DNA from: Belnapia sp. F-4-1 | GTDB lineage: Bacteria; Pseudomonadota; Alphaproteobacteria; Acetobacterales; Acetobacteraceae | Reading direction: 5' to 3' | NCBI RefSeq assembly: GCF_000802185.1 | Contig: NZ_KN676113.1 | Location: forward strand, 124,001 to 188,000 | Length of the DNA stretch: 64,000 nucleotides | Shown here: positions 16,895 through 26,341 of the stretch, in pieces | Layout of the letters: each line of letters opens with the position of its first letter | Position numbering within the stretch: position 1 is the first letter of the stretch | Position numbers and translations under genes: made by a program | Notes under the pieces: generated by a model | What the model was told of the DNA's origin: nothing | The model's input: the letters and a program-made list of their open reading frames with translations, nothing else | Database searches by the model: none

Positions 16895-18556
16895 TCAGGC
16901 TTCCGCCCCCTCGCCCGGCGGCGGCGGCGCCGCCGCCGTCACCCGGCCGAGCGCCCATTGCACCGTATCCTGCCCCGCCTCGGCCGAAAGCACGATCTGG
17001 CCGTTCTGCCGCTGCTCGCCGCCGAGATAGAGGCTTTCCTCCAGGCTCACCGCCGCTCCCTTGGCGCGCAGCCGCCAGCCTTGGCCGGAGGGCAGCCGCA
17101 GCAGAACCGCCTGCTCGTCCTCGACGAGGCTCGCCGTCACGCCCGGATGCAGGTGGAACCTCACCACGAAGCCCGGCGGCTTGGCCCCCTGCTCCAGCAT
17201 CTCGACGATGTCCTCGCCGCGCAGGTCATCCCCGGACTCGGCCAGGTAGAGCCGCCGCCGATGCACCGCGCCGAAGGGCCGCCGCCAGCCGTCATGGCTC
17301 GCTTCCAGCCACTGCGCCCCATTGGCCTCGTGCCGCTCCTGCTCGACACGCTCCGGCCGTCGCCCGAGCCCTTCATCCTTCAGCTCGCTGCTGTTGGTAT
17401 CGGCGAGGATCAGCGTCGAATGCGCCGCCGTCGCCCGCACCGCATCGCGCCAGGCGCCCTCCGCCCCCGGTGCCGCGCCACAATTGACGACCAGCCGGTC
17501 CCGCCCGACCGACATCTCGAAGGACAGCGTCCCGGCATGGGCATAGCGGTCGGCCCCGCGCGGCAGCCCCGTCTCGGCATCCCGCGCGCGCGCCGGCGGC
17601 GGCGCCGCGGCATCGGCGATGACGAGCGTCCGCCCCGCCTGCAACCGGTGGAAACCCGTCTCCTCCAGCAGCATCGGCGCCCGGCCCCGCGCCTGCCCCT
17701 GGGTGAGGACGAGGTCGACGAGCCCCGCCCCTTCCTCCCGCGTGCCGTTGAACTGCGCCAGCCCACCATCCCCATGGCGGAACAGCCTCAGCGCCTGCCC
17801 CGCCCGCTCCAGCACCGTCGGCAGCAAGGCCGGCGGGTTGATCCCCGCCCCGTGCAGCAGATTGCGGATCTCGATCAGGTCCTGCATGGCGAAGAGCTGC
17901 TGTGCCGGCGAGCGCTCCACATGCCCGCCATCCGGATGGAATTGCCGCTCCAGCTCGCCGGGGAGGAAGCGGAGCGCCCGCGTCATCCAGGCCTCCTCCT
18001 CCAGGGCGACAGCGGCCGCGATCGCTCCCTTCAGGGTGACGAGCGCCCCGCGATGCATGGCCTCTGCCGGGAGGGAGCCGACGACCCCCCGCGCATCCTG
18101 CGCCAGCCGCACCAGCAGCCGCTTGCGGAAGCCATCCTCCGCGGTGGCGGCCAGGAAGTCCCAATGCCCGAGCCAGGCCGAGACCCGTGCCGCGGCGACG
18201 CTCGGCGCCTGGGCCAGTGTCTCCTCCGCCCCGCGACCGAGCCAGTCCTCGGCCAGGTCCCGCGCCCGCGTCCGCGCCGCATCCGTCCCGAGCGCGCGCA
18301 GGTCGCGCATCCAGGCGAAGCCATGTGCCGCCGCCCGCCATGCCACCGGCCCCGCCGCCGCCTCCCAGCCCACGCCGCTTTCCGGGTCGAGCCGGTGCGT
18401 GGTGCCGAGATGCTCGAACTCGCCGCGCAGCAGGCGCGCGCCCCGGTTCGCATCCCCCGGCCAAAGGTCGCGGAAGGCCCGCGCCGGCGCCTCCGGCACC
18501 TTCACCGGCCGCAAGCCGGAGATGAAACGCCGCGTCCCGCGGATGATGTCGCGCAT
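16895..18556 (-). CDS. Heparinase II/III-like protein
   Basis: A 553-residue protein with the two-domain layout of heparinase II/III-like proteins: an alpha-helical N-terminal half (for example RQFHPDGGHVERSPAQQLF, containing conserved His and Glu near the active site) and a beta-rich C-terminal half (AAHSTLILADTNSSELKD, VVRFHLHPGVTASLVED). Such enzymes cleave uronate-containing polysaccharides by beta-elimination. There is no obvious signal peptide, which is unusual for a polysaccharide lyase. The start overlaps the rpe stop by one base and the GT4 gene follows at once, so it may be tied to synthesis or turnover of an envelope polysaccharide. Confidence 0.82.
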   Translation of the reverse strand: MRDIIRGTRRFISGLRPVKVPEAPARAFRDLWPGDANRGARLLRGEFEHLGTTHRLDPESGVGWEAAAGPVAWRAAAHGFAWMRDLRALGTDAARTRARDLAEDWLGRGAEETLAQAPSVAAARVSAWLGHWDFLAATAEDGFRKRLLVRLAQDARGVVGSLPAEAMHRGALVTLKGAIAAAVALEEEAWMTRALRFLPGELERQFHPDGGHVERSPAQQLFAMQDLIEIRNLLHGAGINPPALLPTVLERAGQALRLFRHGDGGLAQFNGTREEGAGLVDLVLTQGQARGRAPMLLEETGFHRLQAGRTLVIADAAAPPPARARDAETGLPRGADRYAHAGTLSFEMSVGRDRLVVNCGAAPGAEGAWRDAVRATAAHSTLILADTNSSELKDEGLGRRPERVEQERHEANGAQWLEASHDGWRRPFGAVHRRRLYLAESGDDLRGEDIVEMLEQGAKPPGFVVRFHLHPGVTASLVEDEQAVLLRLPSGQGWRLRAKGAAVSLEESLYLGGEQRQNGQIVLSAEAGQDTVQWALGRVTAAAPPPPGEGAEA

Positions 18557-19236
18557 CAGGCCATAACCTTGGGTCGGAGCGCCTGGATGGCCTCCCTGTA
18601 ATCCGGCTTGCCGAACACCGCCGTCCCGGCCACCAGCACATCGGCACCGGCGGCGATGCAGCGCGGCGCCGTCTCCGCCGTCACCCCGCCATCCACCTCG
18701 AGGTCGATCGGCTGCCCGCCGGCCGCCTCATGCGCGTCGATCATCCGCCGCAGCGCCGCGATCTTGCCGAGCTGGCTGTCGATGAAGCCCTGCCCGCCGA
18801 AACCGGGATTGACCGACATGACGAGGACGAGGTCGCAGAGGTCGAGTACGTTCTCGACCGCGCTCACCGGCGTTGCCGGGTTGAGCACCACCCCCGCCCG
18901 CTTCCCCAGCGCGCGGATGGCCTGCAGGCTCCGGTGCAGGTGCGGCCCCGCCTCCGCATGCAGGCTGATGGTGTCCGCCCCCGCCTCGGCGAAGGCGGCG
19001 AGATAGGGATCGGCCGGCGCGATCATCAGGTGCACGTCGAAGGGGAGGGCGAGGTGCCGCCGCAGCGCCTTCACCACCACCGGGCCGAAGCTGATATTTG
19101 GCACGAAATGCCCATCCATGACGTCGAGATGCAGCCAGTCTGCCCCGGCATCGGCCACGGCCCGCGCCTCCTCGCCGAGACGGGCGAAATCGGCGGCGAG
19201 CAGGGAAGGCGCGATCCGGACGGGAGGCTTCGACAT
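18556..19236 (-). CDS. rpe: Ribulose-phosphate 3-epimerase
   Basis: A 226-residue TIM-barrel epimerase of the pentose phosphate and Calvin pathways that interconverts ribulose-5-P and xylulose-5-P. Family motifs are complete: [32 protein letters not shown] (His36, Asp38), VHLMI with a second metal His, [13 protein letters not shown], and DLEVDGGV with the catalytic Asp. ATG 19236, which yields [11 protein letters not shown], is chosen over longer readings that add an unrelated Arg-rich tail. It is the gene before the heparinase-like gene, which overlaps its stop. Confidence 0.96.
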   Translation of the reverse strand: MSKPPVRIAPSLLAADFARLGEEARAVADAGADWLHLDVMDGHFVPNISFGPVVVKALRRHLALPFDVHLMIAPADPYLAAFAEAGADTISLHAEAGPHLHRSLQAIRALGKRAGVVLNPATPVSAVENVLDLCDLVLVMSVNPGFGGQGFIDSQLGKIAALRRMIDAHEAAGGQPIDLEVDGGVTAETAPRCIAAGADVLVAGTAVFGKPDYREAIQALRPKVMA

Positions 19237-19246
19237 CCCGGCGGTT

Positions 19247-19360
19247 CTAGCGGCGGCGGGAGGGCGGGGGCAAGGCGCCGTCCGACGGCGGATTCCACAA
19301 CGCGATACCGAAATCACCCTTAAGTTGCTTATCCGCCTCATTTATCGCGCGAATTGTCAT
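19247..19360 (-). CDS. Possible 37-residue small ORF between rsmB and rpe
   Basis: A short open frame whose ATG (19360-19358) overlaps the rsmB stop as ATGA, the same coupling used by many genes here. It encodes [18 protein letters not shown] and a Pro/Arg-rich tail. Its first 25 codons are clearly richer in A and T than the neighbouring genes. It shows no recognisable domain. It could be a genuine microprotein, a recently truncated gene, or simply the untranslated promoter region of rpe read in an open frame. Confidence 0.25.
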   Translation of the reverse strand: MTIRAINEADKQLKGDFGIALWNPPSDGALPPPSRRR

Positions 19361-20601
19361 CCGCGCCGCCACCGCGCGACGAAGAACCCGTCCATCCCGC
19401 CCCGCTCCGCCCAGAGATCCGGCCGCGTCCTGAGCGTCCCGGCCGCGGTGACCACCCCTTCCAGCCCCGGCACCTCCTCCGGCCGCACCGGATCGGCCAC
19501 GAACCCCTCCGGCACCGCATGCCCTTCCCCCTCCTCCGGCTGCAGGGAGCAGGTGGCGAAGACCAGCCGCCCGCCCGGCGCCACCCGCCGCGCCGCCGCG
19601 GCGAGCAGCGCCCGCTGCACCTCCGCCATCGCCGGCACGTCCCGCACCCGCTTCAGATAGGGCACGTCCGGGTGCCGGCGGATGGTCCCCGTCGCCGTGC
19701 AGGGCGCATCGAGCAGCACCGCGTCGAACACCGCCCCGCCCGCATCCCATTGCACCGCATCCGCCTCGACGACCTCCGCCTGCAACCGCAGCCGCTCCAG
19801 GTTCTCCCGCAGCCGCGCCGCCCGCCGCGCCTCCCGCTCCACCGCGACGACCTGCCCCCCGGCAGCCACCAGCTGTGCCGTCTTTCCCCCCGGCGCCGCG
19901 CAAAGGTCGAGCACCCGCTCCCCCGTCCGAACCCCGAGCACCCGCGCCGGCAGGGCAGCGGCAGCGTCCTGCACCCAGAACCCGCCCTCGGCGAAACCCG
20001 CCATCTCCGCCACGCGCGTCCCCGGTGGATAGCGCCAGCTCCCTGTCGGCAACGGCTCACCCCCCTCCGGCGCGGCCATGCCCGGCGCCAGCGACAGGTC
20101 GAGCGGCGCCTCCCCGCGATGCGCCGCGGCGATCGCCCGTACCCCAGGCCCATAGGCCGCATGCCAGGCCGACCACAGCCAGGGCGGCGTATCCAGCCGC
20201 TCCGCCTCCAGCCCGTCGAGCGCCGCTGCCCCCGCCTCCGCCACCCGCCGCAGCACGGCATTGGCGAGGCCGGTGAAGGGCTTCGGCACCAGCGTCACGC
20301 AGCTGGCGACGGCCGCATGCGCCGGCGTCCCGAGCAGCAGCAACTCGGCCGCCCCCATCCGCAGCGCCTGCCGCACCTCGGAAGGCGGCTCCCGCCTGAG
20401 ATAGAGCTCCAGCACCGCATCCAGGCTTCCCGCCCGGCGCAGCACTGCGCCCGCGATCCGGTGCGCCGCCGCCTTGTCGCGGGGCGCGATGCCCTTCGGC
20501 AACGCATCGAGCGCCTCCTCCAGCGGACGATGGCGGGTCATCACCGCCTCCAGCAGGGCAAGGGCGGCACGGCGGGTCGGGGAACCGAGATGGGACGACA
20601 T
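19357..20601 (-). CDS. rsmB: 16S rRNA (cytosine-C5)-methyltransferase RsmB/Sun
   Basis: A 414-residue RNA m5C methyltransferase. The N-terminal third is a NusB-like RNA-binding domain (RRAALALLEAVMTRHRPLEEA). The C-terminal catalytic domain shows the SAM motif LDLCAAPGGKTAQL, the cysteine motif DAPCTATGTIRRHPD and the second catalytic cysteine in FATCSLQPEE. It modifies C967 of 16S rRNA (E. coli numbering). The gene is divergent from the GT39 gene and heads the minus-strand run towards rpe. RsmB fits better than RsmF because of the NusB-like domain. Confidence 0.93.
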   Translation of the reverse strand: MSSHLGSPTRRAALALLEAVMTRHRPLEEALDALPKGIAPRDKAAAHRIAGAVLRRAGSLDAVLELYLRREPPSEVRQALRMGAAELLLLGTPAHAAVASCVTLVPKPFTGLANAVLRRVAEAGAAALDGLEAERLDTPPWLWSAWHAAYGPGVRAIAAAHRGEAPLDLSLAPGMAAPEGGEPLPTGSWRYPPGTRVAEMAGFAEGGFWVQDAAAALPARVLGVRTGERVLDLCAAPGGKTAQLVAAGGQVVAVEREARRAARLRENLERLRLQAEVVEADAVQWDAGGAVFDAVLLDAPCTATGTIRRHPDVPYLKRVRDVPAMAEVQRALLAAAARRVAPGGRLVFATCSLQPEEGEGHAVPEGFVADPVRPEEVPGLEGVVTAAGTLRTRPDLWAERGGMDGFFVARWRRG

Positions 20602-20648
20602 GCGGCGGTTTATGGCCCCCGACCCCGCCCCATGCTAGTCCGCGCGCC

Positions 20649-22337
20649 ATGCATCTCTCGGCCCTCTCCAGCCCGGACCCGTCGCTCGGCCTCCTGCCCG
20701 ATGCGCTGCAACGCCGGCCGAAGCTCTTCCTGGTCCTGCTCTGCCTGCTGCTCTGGCTGCCGGGCTTCTTCACCCTGCCGGCCACGGACCGCGACGAGGC
20801 CCGCTTCGCCCAGGCCAGCCGGCAGATGGTCGAGAGCGGCGACTATGTCCGCATCCGCTTCGGCGAGGAGGAGCGCAACAAGAAGCCCGCCGGCATCCAC
20901 TGGCTGCAGGCCGCCTCGGTGCACCTGGTGGAGGCGACGCATCTCGGCACCCGGGACATGATCTGGCCCTACCGCCTGCCGAGCCTCGCGGGCGCCCTGC
21001 TCGCCGTGCTGGCCACCTTCCACTGGGGCCGCGCCCTGGTCGGCCGCCGCGCCGCCCTGCTCGGCTCGGCGATGCTCGCCTCCTCCCTGGTGCTGGTCGC
21101 CGAAACGCACATCGCCAAGACCGATGCCGCGCTGCTGGCGACCATCGCCGGCGCCATGGGCCTGTTCGGCCAGGCCTATCTCCGCCCCGACGCCTTCACC
21201 GCCCGCCAGGCCGCCGGCTTCTGGCTGCTGCTGGGCTTGAGCATCCTGCTGAAGGGCCCGATCGGGCCGATGGTCCCGCTGCTCGCCGGCATCACCCTGG
21301 CGGTCAGCGACCGCGAGGCTCCCTGGCTCCGCGCGCTCCGCCCGGGCTGGGGCCTGCCCCTGATGATCGCCGCCGCCGCCCCCTGGTTCATCGCCATCGG
21401 CGTGGCGACTGAGGGCCGCTTCTTCCAGCAGGCGGTCGGCGGCGACATGCTGTCCAAGATCGGCTCCGGCGAGGAGAAGCACTGGGGCCCGCCCGGCTAC
21501 TACCTGCTGACCTTCGCCATCGCCGCCTTCCCCGGCGCCTGGATCGTGCTCGCCGCCCTGCCCAATGCCTGGCGCGACCGGCTGAACCCGCCGACCCGCT
21601 TCCTGCTCGCCTGGGTCGTCCCCTCCTGGCTGGTCTTCGAGGCGGTGCAGACCAAGCTGCCGCACTACACCTTGCCGCTCTACCCGGCCCTGATGCTGCT
21701 CGGCGCCGCCTGGGCGATCAATCCGATGCGCAACCCGCCCGGCCGCTGGCTGCGCTGGGTCGGCATCGCCGGCCTCGTCCTCGTCGCCACGGCGCTGGCC
21801 GCTGGCGCGCTCGCCGCGCCCTGGTACCTGGAGCGCCGCATCCTCCTCGCCGGGCTGCTGGCGATCCCGGCCGCCGGTGCCCTCGCCTATCTGCTGCTGC
21901 GCGCCGCCCGCCTGCGCGCCTGGGGCCGCGCCGGGCTGCTCGGCGCCCTGCTCGCCGTGCCGCTTTATGCCGCGGTGCTGGAAGGCGTCGCCCCCCACCT
22001 CGCCCCGCTCTGGATCGCCCCCCGCCTCGCCGAGGCGGTGGAGGCCCGCGCCCCCGGCCTGCCCGCCGACCGTTTCGGCATCACCGGCCATTCCGAGCCC
22101 TCGGTGCTCTTCGCCCTCGGCCAGGATGTCCGCCTCCTTCGTACCGGCACGGACGCCGCCGACTTTCTCGCCGCCGGTCCCGGCCGGGTCGTCGCCGTCG
22201 GCGACCGCGCCGAGGCCGATTTCCGCAGGCGGGCCACGGCCCTCGCCCTGGCACCGCAGGAGGTCGCCAGCGTCACCGGCTTCAACTACTCCCGCGGCCG
22301 ATGGGTGACGCTGCTGCTCTACAGGCTGCCGGCATGA
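20649..22337 (+). CDS. ArnT-like glycosyltransferase family 39 membrane protein
   Basis: A 562-residue integral membrane protein with about twelve hydrophobic segments. The first periplasmic loop has TDRDEARFAQASRQM (Asp47, Asp49-Glu50), the catalytic acidic motif of GT-C enzymes such as ArnT and protein O-mannosyltransferases; LLLGLSILLKGPIGPMVPLL is a typical later block. These enzymes move a sugar from a polyprenyl-phosphate donor onto lipid A or another acceptor on the periplasmic face. It is coupled by ATGA to a DedA protein. The acceptor cannot be deduced. Confidence 0.87.
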   Translation: MHLSALSSPDPSLGLLPDALQRRPKLFLVLLCLLLWLPGFFTLPATDRDEARFAQASRQMVESGDYVRIRFGEEERNKKPAGIHWLQAASVHLVEATHLGTRDMIWPYRLPSLAGALLAVLATFHWGRALVGRRAALLGSAMLASSLVLVAETHIAKTDAALLATIAGAMGLFGQAYLRPDAFTARQAAGFWLLLGLSILLKGPIGPMVPLLAGITLAVSDREAPWLRALRPGWGLPLMIAAAAPWFIAIGVATEGRFFQQAVGGDMLSKIGSGEEKHWGPPGYYLLTFAIAAFPGAWIVLAALPNAWRDRLNPPTRFLLAWVVPSWLVFEAVQTKLPHYTLPLYPALMLLGAAWAINPMRNPPGRWLRWVGIAGLVLVATALAAGALAAPWYLERRILLAGLLAIPAAGALAYLLLRAARLRAWGRAGLLGALLAVPLYAAVLEGVAPHLAPLWIAPRLAEAVEARAPGLPADRFGITGHSEPSVLFALGQDVRLLRTGTDAADFLAAGPGRVVAVGDRAEADFRRRATALALAPQEVASVTGFNYSRGRWVTLLLYRLPA

Positions 22338-22933
22338 TCGCCTGGGCCTCCGACCTCGTCGTCTCCGCCGGCCTCGTCGGCGTCTTCCTGCTGATGGTCG
22401 CCGAGAACCTGTTCCCGCCGATCCCGTCGGAGGTGATCATGCCGCTCGCTGGCTTCGCCGCCGCCCGCGGCCAGCTCTCGATCGAGGGGGTGATCGCCGC
22501 CGGCATCACCGGCTCGCTCGCCGGCAACGCCTTCTGGTACGAGGCGGCACGGGCCTTCGGCGCCGCCCGCATCCGCCGCCTCGCCGACCGCTTCGGCCGC
22601 TATGTCGGCCTCACCGCCGAGACCCTCGACCGCGCCGAGGCCGCGCTCCGCCGCAACGGCGCCGCCGCCGTCTGCCTCGCGCGGATGATGCCCGGCCTCC
22701 GCACCGGCATCTCCGTCCCCGCCGGCCTCGTCGCCCTGCCGCGCCCGGTCTTCTACGGCTTCAGCGCCCTCGGCACCTCGATCTGGACCGGCGGGCTCGC
22801 GATGGCCGGCTACCTGCTCGAGGACCAGTTCCACCTGATCGAGGACTGGGCCGGTACCGCCGGGCTGGCGCTGACGGCGCTGATCCTCCTCGTCGTCGGC
22901 CTGCGCATCCGCCGGGCGCGGCGGGCGGGGTAG
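22334..22933 (+). CDS. DedA family membrane protein
   Basis: A 199-residue protein with four to five hydrophobic segments. ENLFPPIPSEVIMPLAG is the conserved DedA motif and ARMMPGLRTGISVPAG contains the paired arginine motif. DedA proteins are lipid scramblases or flippases that help recycle polyprenyl phosphate. Coupling with a GT39 enzyme, which uses polyprenyl-phosphate sugars and releases the carrier outside, makes a carrier-recycling role attractive here. The ATG at 22334 overlaps the GT39 stop (ATGA), so the earlier in-frame start was rejected. Confidence 0.9.
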   Translation: MIAWASDLVVSAGLVGVFLLMVAENLFPPIPSEVIMPLAGFAAARGQLSIEGVIAAGITGSLAGNAFWYEAARAFGAARIRRLADRFGRYVGLTAETLDRAEAALRRNGAAAVCLARMMPGLRTGISVPAGLVALPRPVFYGFSALGTSIWTGGLAMAGYLLEDQFHLIEDWAGTAGLALTALILLVVGLRIRRARRAG

Positions 22934-22938
22934 CGGCC

Positions 22939-23892
22939 CTACCGGATGGCGATCGGATTGATGATCGCCTGCACCGCCCCGCGCAGCAGCGGCTGCCCCA
23001 GCACGAACAGGAACTCCTTCGCCTGGTCCCGCGCCAGCGCCCGCGTGTCCATCACCTCGAGGATATGGACGCCGTTCTTCGCCAGCAGCGTCTGATGCCC
23101 TTCCCAGACGCGGTTCGGGTTCTTGAAGGGCACCGCCTCCACCCCCCAGGTGTCCGCCCCCACCGCGACCACGCCGAGCGAGGCGAGGTACTCCGCCGCG
23201 CCGTTGTCGATCCCCGGCTCGCCCTTGCCGAACCGCGCCGGGTCCCGCTCCAGCAACTCGACCCAGCCGGTATGGATGAGGATCACGTCGCCCTGCCGAA
23301 CCTCGACGCCCTGGTCGCGCATCGCCGCCCGCAGGTCGTCGGCGGTGATGATCTCGCCCTCTTCCAGCATCGGCTTGCCGCGCGCCCGCGTCATGTCGAC
23401 CAGCACGCCCCGCGTCACCATCGGCGGGATGCCCTCGATGCCGAGCCGCGTGACGCCCGTCGTGCGCATGAAGTCGCGCGCGTGGTTGCCGTTGTAGAAG
23501 ACGTTGTCGATGCCGAGATGCGCGAAGCTGTCGATCTGGCTGCCGACGCCGAGCCAGCCGGTGAACATGTCGTCCGCATAGGACATGCGGTTCTCGGAGG
23601 GCACCGTCGCCCCCTCGAACTGGTCGGGCATCATCACCGTGACCGAGGCGCTGCGCGGTGGGAAGGCCGGCGTCTCCCGCCCCACCGGCACGCCGAGCCG
23701 GTAGACCTGCCCACGCTGCACCAGCCGCGCCGCCTCCAGCACCTTCTGCGCGTTGAGCAGGTTCATCGCACCGATCTGGTCATCCGCCCCGTAGCGCGAA
23801 GGGAACCAGTTGCCCGCCGATTGCTGCCCCGACGCCGCGAGCGGCGCCAGCATCGCCGCCGCCAGCACGGCCTTGCCGATTTGTTTCAGCAT
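22939..23892 (-). CDS. Exported cyclase family (arylformamidase-like) hydrolase
   Basis: A 317-residue protein of the cyclase/kynurenine-formamidase family. The N-terminus (MLKQIGKAVLAAAMLAPLAA) is a cleavable signal peptide, so it acts in the periplasm. GVGSQIDSFAHLG is the metal-binding region with Asp and His; further on DVILIHTGWVELL and VGADTWGVEAVPF are family blocks. GGGAGAAAAC precedes the ATG at 23892, which I prefer over an ATG six codons earlier. Substrates of exported members are mostly unknown. Confidence 0.85.
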   Translation of the reverse strand: MLKQIGKAVLAAAMLAPLAASGQQSAGNWFPSRYGADDQIGAMNLLNAQKVLEAARLVQRGQVYRLGVPVGRETPAFPPRSASVTVMMPDQFEGATVPSENRMSYADDMFTGWLGVGSQIDSFAHLGIDNVFYNGNHARDFMRTTGVTRLGIEGIPPMVTRGVLVDMTRARGKPMLEEGEIITADDLRAAMRDQGVEVRQGDVILIHTGWVELLERDPARFGKGEPGIDNGAAEYLASLGVVAVGADTWGVEAVPFKNPNRVWEGHQTLLAKNGVHILEVMDTRALARDQAKEFLFVLGQPLLRGAVQAIINPIAIR

Positions 23893-23973
23893 TGTTTTCT
23901 CCCGTAACACAAGCCTTCGGGAGGATAGCGGCAGCGATACCTCCGCCAGCGGTCACGCCAGCGCGATCATGGC

Positions 23974-25101
23974 CTATTCGCTCTCGCGGTGCAGATCGTG
24001 GATGCTGATCCCCGGCACCTCCGGCGGCAGTTCCAGCCACTCGCGCCGCTTCAGCGTCCGCACCGTGTCCTCGTAGCCGCTGGCCCAGTGCTCCCGCATC
24101 GTGTCGGGGCCGAACTCGTAGTCCTTCGACTGCCCTTCATAGGCCCGCGCCTGATAGACCATCTGCAGGATCGCCAGCCGCGGCAGCCGCGCCAGCCCCT
24201 CGCGCAGGCGGCGCTCCTCCTCGCTCAACGCCTCCTCCGGCACCTTGGCGAGGATCTGCCGCAGCCGCACCTGCCACTCGCGCCGGGTGCGGAAGGCATC
24301 CGTGTTCATCCGCGTCCGCGAGGAGTAGCGGATATCCTTCTCCCGCCCCAGCACCTCCTCCATGTCGCGCGGCAGCGCCCCGCGCGCCGGGAACAGGTCC
24401 ACCTGGAAGACCAGCGCATCGCGGCTGTCGATCTCGTCCTCCAGCAGGTATTGCAGCGGCGTGTTGGAGACGAGCCCGCCATCCCAGTAATAGGCGCCGT
24501 CCACCTTCACCATCGGCAACCCCGGCGGCAGCGCGCCCGAGGCCATGACATGCTCCGGCGCCAGGTGCTGCTGCGCGCTGTCGAAATAGCGGAAATTCCC
24601 CGTCGCCACGTTGACCGCGCCGACTGCCAGCCGCGGATGCCCGCCCGGCGCCGCCAGCAGCTCCCAATTGACGAGATCCTCCAGCGTCCGCCGCAACGGC
24701 GCCGTGTCGTAGAAGGCCGTCGCCCCGCCGGCCCCGCGCGGCGCGAACCAGGGGTTGACGCTGTTCGGCGCGAAGAAGCCCGGCGTCCCGAACAGGATCG
24801 TCTCGAGCGCGCTCGCCCCGTTCCGCGCCCGCCGCAGCGTGTCGCCATCCGGCGCGAAGGGCCAGACCGGCCGCTCGGTGATGCGGTGCCAGAAGGCCCG
24901 CAGCCGCTCCAGCCGGTCCTCCCGCCGGTTGCCAGCGATGATCGCCGCATTGATCGCACCGATCGAGACGCCGGCCAGCCAGTCCGGCTCCAGCTCCGCC
25001 TCATGCAGCGCCTGATAGACCCCGGCCTGGTAGGAGCCGAGCGCCCCACCCCCCTGCAACACCAGGGCGACGCGTCCGAAGGGGCAGTCGATGGGCTCCA
25101 T
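23974..25101 (-). CDS. Patatin-like phospholipase
   Basis: A 375-residue patatin-family serine acyl hydrolase. The oxyanion motif GGGALGSYQ is near residues 17-25, the nucleophile elbow GVSIG gives Ser46, and WDGGL gives the catalytic Asp207, so the Ser-Asp dyad is complete. The C-terminal 150 residues match the extension seen in bacterial patatins with a DUF3734-type tail. There is no signal peptide. It would release fatty acids from phospholipids or stored lipids. It stands alone, divergent from the bicupin gene. Confidence 0.9.
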   Translation of the reverse strand: MEPIDCPFGRVALVLQGGGALGSYQAGVYQALHEAELEPDWLAGVSIGAINAAIIAGNRREDRLERLRAFWHRITERPVWPFAPDGDTLRRARNGASALETILFGTPGFFAPNSVNPWFAPRGAGGATAFYDTAPLRRTLEDLVNWELLAAPGGHPRLAVGAVNVATGNFRYFDSAQQHLAPEHVMASGALPPGLPMVKVDGAYYWDGGLVSNTPLQYLLEDEIDSRDALVFQVDLFPARGALPRDMEEVLGREKDIRYSSRTRMNTDAFRTRREWQVRLRQILAKVPEEALSEEERRLREGLARLPRLAILQMVYQARAYEGQSKDYEFGPDTMREHWASGYEDTVRTLKRREWLELPPEVPGISIHDLHRESE

Positions 25102-25217
25102 GGTCGTCTCCTTACGGCAAGCGGCAGCGGTTGCTGCACCGGAAGCGGGTGCGGCGCAACACCCTCCCGCATCACACCATGCTGGCCTATCGTCGCCGCA
25201 CCAGGGAGGACCAGATC

Positions 25218-26279
25218 ATGGACGGCACTGCCGCGCCCCGCCCCAACGACCAGCAAAGGCAGCTCGAAGCCCTCTACGCCGAGATGCGGCCGCAAAGCCT
25301 CTACCCCCTCTGGGAGGTCCTCTCGGCGCTCGTCACCCCCACCCCCCGCTCCGCCGCCCGGCCGCATCACTGGCCCTACGCCCCGGCGCGGGACTACCTG
25401 CTGCGCGCCGGCGACCTCATCAGCGCCGAGCAGGCCGAGCGCCGTGTCCTCATCCTGGAGAATCCCGGCCTCCCCGGCACCTCCGCCATCGTCCCGAGCC
25501 TCTATGCCGGCCTGCAGCTGATCCTCCCCGGCGAGGTCGCCCCCTGCCACCGCCACGCCCAATGCGCACTGCGCTTCGTCATGGAGGGCGACGGCGCCTT
25601 CACCGCAGTCGATGGCGAGCGCGCGGTGATGCGCCCCTTCGACCTCGTGCTTACGCCCAACTGGCAATGGCACGACCACGGCAACAGCAGCGACCGACCG
25701 ATGATCTGGCTGGACGGCCTCGATATCCCGACCGTCCGCTTCTACGAGGCGAGCTTCGCCGAACGCCTCCCCGAGGCCAGCCACCCGGAAACCGTCCCCC
25801 CCGGCGACAGCGCCCGCCGCTATGGCCGCAACCTCCGCCCGCTGCGCGGCACCTCCGCCGACCGCCGCCCCGCCCGCCAGCCCCTCTTCCACTACCCCTA
25901 CGCGGAATGGCGCGAGAGCCACCTCGCCCTCGCCGCCGCGGAGGCGCCCGATCCCCATCTCGCCCACGCCCTGGAATTCGTGAACCCCGCCGATGGCGGC
26001 CCGGTCATGCCGACCATCGCCGCCCATGTCCGCCACCTTCCCGCCGGCTTCGAGACGCGGCCCCGCCGCAGCACCGAGGGCACGGTGATGGTCGTCGTCG
26101 AAGGCCGTGGCACCGCCCGCGTCGAGGGCACGGAACAACCGCTGGCCGAGCGCGATCTCCTGGTCGTCCCCTCCTGGCGCGCCCTCGAACTTCGCGCCGA
26201 GACGCCGCTCACCCTCTTCGCCTATTCCGATCGCGCCGCGCAGGAGAAGCTCGGCCTGTGGCGGGAGGAACGGCTTTAG
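25218..26279 (+). CDS. Gentisate 1,2-dioxygenase-like bicupin
   Basis: A 353-residue protein resembling gentisate and related ring-cleaving dioxygenases. The first cupin holds the iron-binding histidine motif CHRHAQCALRFVMEGDG and a later WQWHDHGN; the second cupin (TEGTVMVVVEGRGTARV) lacks clear metal ligands, as is usual. It would cleave gentisate or a related hydroxy-aromatic acid between C1 and C2. GGGAGGA precedes the ATG at 25218. No hydrolase or isomerase of the gentisate pathway is adjacent, so the real substrate may differ. Confidence 0.8.
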   Translation: MDGTAAPRPNDQQRQLEALYAEMRPQSLYPLWEVLSALVTPTPRSAARPHHWPYAPARDYLLRAGDLISAEQAERRVLILENPGLPGTSAIVPSLYAGLQLILPGEVAPCHRHAQCALRFVMEGDGAFTAVDGERAVMRPFDLVLTPNWQWHDHGNSSDRPMIWLDGLDIPTVRFYEASFAERLPEASHPETVPPGDSARRYGRNLRPLRGTSADRRPARQPLFHYPYAEWRESHLALAAAEAPDPHLAHALEFVNPADGGPVMPTIAAHVRHLPAGFETRPRRSTEGTVMVVVEGRGTARVEGTEQPLAERDLLVVPSWRALELRAETPLTLFAYSDRAAQEKLGLWREERL

Positions 26280-26341
26280 CCACCCCCGAACCCGAACCAT
26301 CCCTAGGCGTTTCGATCCCAACCACGGATCAGGACCCCGCG

